From: DATEEW01 sp035273665
GTDB taxonomy: Bacteria > Pseudomonadota > Gammaproteobacteria > Burkholderiales > SG8-39
Assembly: GCA_035273665.1 (NCBI GenBank)
Contig: DATEOW010000141.1
Location: forward strand, 1 to 7,053
Reading direction: 5' to 3'
DNA: 7,053 nt
Shown here piece after piece: positions 6,383 through 7,053 of the stretch (its first letter is position 1; the number at the start of each line of letters is the position of its first letter). The translations under genes and the position numbers were made by a program. Below the pieces are notes generated by a model. It was not told the origin of the DNA and did no database searches. It was given only the letters and a program-made list of their open reading frames with translations.

Positions 6383-6952
6383 ATGAAAAAGCCGCTTTTA
6401 TTCACTTTATGCGTCATCGCTTTTGCACCGTGCGTCGGCCTGGCCGCCGAATCGGATGTCCTCAAGGAAGCCGGCGCGATGCAACTTCAAAGAGTGAGCG
6501 TGCGGGTCGAAGCGGTGGATCAGAAAAATCGCATCGTCACCCTGAAAGGCGCCAGTGGAAATGTTTATTCCCTAACGGTGGGCGAAGAGGTGCGCAACCT
6601 GCCGCAGATCAAAGTCGGCGATCGCGTCGATATCGATCATTACGAGGCGGTCGCGATTGACGTCAAGAAAACGGATGCGGAACCCTCATTGACGGTGACC
6701 ACCGACATGGCGCGCGCAAAAAAAGGCGCTGCGCCCCGGGGGGTCGTATTGCGGAAGATTCACATCGTGACGGATGTCGTAGGCGTCAATAAAGACAACC
6801 AAAGCATTCTGATTCGCGGACCGCTCGGGCACCTGACACAGGTGAAGGTCCGCGATCCGAAACTGATCACGGATTTGCAAGCCGGCGGCCAGGTCGATCT
6901 TACCTATATCGAAGGGATGGCCGTCGCTGTGCACGCGGCTCAAAAACCCTAG
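6383..6952 (+). CDS. Exported protein with two tandem similar beta-rich domains
   Basis: A 189-aa protein of unrecognised function. The start is the ATG at 6383, with GGAG at 6374-6377; the open frame runs further upstream but crosses dyad copy C and lacks a signal peptide there. Residues 1-22 are a Sec signal peptide (KKPLLFTLCVIAFAPCVGLAA). The mature part holds two related units, about 38-94 (VEAVDQKNRIVTLKGASGN, then KVGDRVDIDHYEAVAIDV) and about 126-183 (TDVVGVNKDNQSILIRGPLG, then QAGGQVDLTYIEGMAVAV). Each has the rhythm of a small beta-barrel: a turn with charged residues, a V/I-T/L-strand, a loop, then VGD-x-V-D and a final strand. This resembles DUF5666/OB-like periplasmic domains, which is a guess from pattern. 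A basic linker (about 95-120) joins them. It is divergent from DUF3300-DUF2950 and shares the paired dyad operator, so co-expression is likely. Confidence 0.9.
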   Translation: MKKPLLFTLCVIAFAPCVGLAAESDVLKEAGAMQLQRVSVRVEAVDQKNRIVTLKGASGNVYSLTVGEEVRNLPQIKVGDRVDIDHYEAVAIDVKKTDAEPSLTVTTDMARAKKGAAPRGVVLRKIHIVTDVVGVNKDNQSILIRGPLGHLTQVKVRDPKLITDLQAGGQVDLTYIEGMAVAVHAAQKP

Positions 6953-6967
6953 GCCTAAGTCGGCCTA
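6950..6967 (+). repeat. Small hairpin at the end of the tandem-domain gene
   Basis: TAGGCC (6950-6955, including the TAG stop codon) and GGCCTA (6962-6967) form a 6-bp inverted repeat around a 6-nt loop. No T-run follows, so it is at best a weak terminator; dyad copy D begins right after it. Confidence 0.4.
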
Positions 6968-6985
6968 TTGGACCAAGGTCCCATG
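6968..6985 (+). promoter_or_regulatory. Dyad operator candidate, copy D (weaker, upstream of right-edge gene)
   Basis: Plus strand reads TTGGACCAAGGTCCCATG, keeping the full GGACC-AA-GGTCC core but matching copy A at only 15 of 18 positions; the minus-strand reading matches equally well, so its orientation is unclear. It ends 62 nt before the ATG at 7048, the same range as copies A-C. Unlike them, it has no GGAT downstream. Confidence 0.55.
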
Positions 6986-7047
6986 GTGAAGCAGGCACAA
7001 GAAAACTATCGTTCGGCATCCGCCTGAAGCGGTCTAAAGGAGAATCC

Positions 7048-7053
7048 ATGTTT
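7048..7053 (+). CDS. Start of a further gene (first two codons only)
   Basis: ATG TTT at the right edge follows a strong ribosome binding site, AAAGGAGA (7036-7043), at good spacing. The product cannot be guessed from Met-Phe. Its position behind dyad copy D suggests it belongs with the same set of genes. The stretch 6953-7047 holds no other gene. Confidence 0.6.

Overview
The window looks like chromosomal DNA of a Gram-negative proteobacterium, most likely a betaproteobacterium (Burkholderiales-like). This is inferred from the gene families present (a PqiA-type membrane protein, a MASE1 histidine kinase with a FixJ-type regulator, DUF3300 and DUF2950), Sec-type signal peptides and moderately high GC. 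The genus cannot be named from the sequence alone. I see no rRNA, tRNA, CRISPR array, transposase or phage gene.

Left part (1-1010): a short single-domain PqiA-family membrane protein on the minus strand ends at the window edge, with a possible coupled next gene starting in its stop codon. Divergent from it is a small 85-aa hypothetical protein on the plus strand. Middle (1011-3843): a signalling block on the minus strand, transcribed in the order MASE1 membrane histidine kinase, FixJ/LuxR-type response regulator (start and stop codons overlap), then, after 104 bp, a stand-alone receiver-domain protein. Next comes a 194-bp (239 bp if the kinase starts at 3798) gene-poor gap holding a long imperfect inverted repeat. 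Right part (4038-7053): a two-gene minus-strand operon for exported DUF3300 and DUF2950 proteins, then, divergently on the plus strand, an exported 189-aa protein made of two tandem similar domains. The first two codons of a further plus-strand gene lie at the right edge.

The most interesting signal is a repeated dyad, consensus TGGGACCAARGTCCAATT. It occurs upstream of the stand-alone receiver gene (minus), of the DUF3300-DUF2950 operon (minus), of the tandem-domain exported protein (plus), and, in a weaker form, of the gene beginning at the right edge. All four copies lie outside genes, and each ends 54-63 nt before a start codon. The two copies between the divergent exported-protein genes form a perfect 15-bp inverted repeat. 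The simplest reading is an operator for a dimeric regulator. The local FixJ-type protein is the obvious candidate, so the window may hold a sensor, its regulator, a feedback receiver protein and the envelope-protein targets as one local regulon. The operator-regulator link is inference; the repeats and their positions are seen directly.
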